Assembly (NCBI RefSeq): GCF_001422985.1
Contig: NZ_LMNL01000023.1
Coordinates: forward strand, 506,516-570,515
From: Methylobacterium sp. Leaf117
GTDB lineage: Bacteria; Pseudomonadota; Alphaproteobacteria; Rhizobiales; Beijerinckiaceae
DNA: 64,000 nucleotides
Direction: 5' to 3'
A program made the position numbers and the translations under genes. The notes below the pieces were generated by a model that saw nothing but the letters and a program-made list of their open reading frames with translations, was not told the origin of the DNA and searched no databases. Positions 63,480 through 64,000 of the stretch are shown one piece after another; the first letter of the stretch is position 1, and each line of letters opens with the position of its first letter.

Positions 63480-64000
63480 TCAGACCTTGCGCGCCACCGT
63501 GAAGCGCGCCGCTTGGCGCAGGGTCTCCGCCTTGTCGCCCCAGGCGGCCACGGCTGCGTCGCAGACCCCGACGAGGCGGTCGCACTCGGCGCGTGCGCCC
63601 TCAACGCCGAGGCGGTCGACCAGGGTCGCCTTACCGGCGTCCTTGTCCTTGCCGGTGGCCTTGCCCATGGCCTCGGCCGAAGCCTCACGGTCGAGGATGT
63701 CGTCGGCGATCTGGAAAGCCTGACCAAGGGCGTGGCCGTAGCGCAGCAGCGCCGTGCGCTGGTCCGGGGTCGCACCGCCGACGATGGCACCAGCCTCCAC
63801 CGAGAAGGCCAGGATCGCCCCGGTCTTCATCGCCTGGAGCTGCAACGTGTCATCGACCCCCAGGGAGACAGGACCGAAACGTCCCTCGGCGCCAAGGTCG
63901 AGCAGCTGGCCGCCGACCATTCCGCCAAGGCCCGAGGCCTTGGCGAGGCCGAGCACCAAGTCGGCGCGCACGGTCGGATCGGGCTGCCAGGTGGCATCGG
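63480..64000 (-). CDS. Polyprenyl diphosphate synthase (IspA-like), 5' end cut by window
   Basis: The C-terminal 173 residues of a trans-prenyltransferase; the frame is open through the window edge, so the start lies outside. The second aspartate-rich motif reads DDILD, preceded by QAFQIA, and the segment KTGAILAFSVEAGA is a family block. These suggest a farnesyl/geranylgeranyl diphosphate synthase making isoprenoid precursors. Chain length cannot be told without the first aspartate-rich motif. The gene converges with nothing; leuB lies 105 bp downstream on the same strand. Confidence 0.85.
   Translation of the reverse strand, partial: DATWQPDPTVRADLVLGLAKASGLGGMVGGQLLDLGAEGRFGPVSLGVDDTLQLQAMKTGAILAFSVEAGAIVGGATPDQRTALLRYGHALGQAFQIADDILDREASAEAMGKATGKDKDAGKATLVDRLGVEGARAECDRLVGVCDAAVAAWGDKAETLRQAARFTVARKV

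Overview
The window is 64 kb of GC-rich DNA with dense bacterial gene packing. The truB-rbfA-infB-ylxR-nusA-rimP order, the protein styles and the regulator types point to an alphaproteobacterium of the order Hyphomicrobiales. Methylobacterium or a close relative is the best guess, but no one-carbon marker gene lies here, so the genus is an inference. No rRNA, tRNA, CRISPR array, insertion sequence or phage gene was seen. Both ends cut a gene: a GT21-like glycosyltransferase at the left and a polyprenyl diphosphate synthase at the right.

Layout. 1-6.0 kb: glycosyltransferase, a renalase-type flavin oxidase with a histone-deacetylase-like amidohydrolase, and a soluble hybrid histidine kinase. 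6.4-12.6 kb: a TetR repressor divergent from an RND efflux set with two adaptors and one pump. 12.6-17.4 kb: TrmO, an MHYT-GGDEF-EAL protein and AMP nucleosidase. 17.4-29.3 kb: eleven tightly packed minus-strand genes (detailed below). 29.6-40.5 kb: lytic transglycosylase, EmrAB-like pump, HdeD-like protein, a PBP1A with an extra C-terminal domain, a serine hydrolase and an AraC regulator. 41.0-48.5 kb: transglutaminase with two unknown partners, CueR-like regulator, M20 hydrolase, outer-membrane barrel and three TadE/TadG-type genes. 48.7-57.1 kb: the translation/transcription operon, read rimP, nusA, ylxR, infB, rbfA, truB, with a well-formed promoter and a leader terminator before rimP. 57.2-64 kb: acyltransferase, asd, flavin monooxygenase, two unknown envelope or secreted proteins, leuB and the prenyl synthase.

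The part most worth attention is the 18.6-29.3 kb minus-strand run. It starts with inositol-3-phosphate synthase and continues with an HD-like metalloprotein, a SAM methyltransferase, a Gfo/Idh/MocA dehydrogenase, a YcaO enzyme, a xylose-isomerase-type TIM barrel, a GT4 glycosyltransferase, a PIG-L deacetylase, a UDG-fold protein, a YbhN-type membrane protein and a PhoR-like kinase. Most junctions overlap or are under 35 bp. The GT4, PIG-L and inositol synthase trio recalls the pseudodisaccharide steps of mycothiol synthesis, but there is no recognisable MshC or MshD. Instead there is a YcaO with no RiPP precursor or usual partner. I read it as a candidate undescribed pathway for an inositol-containing amino-sugar metabolite; this is inference from gene content.
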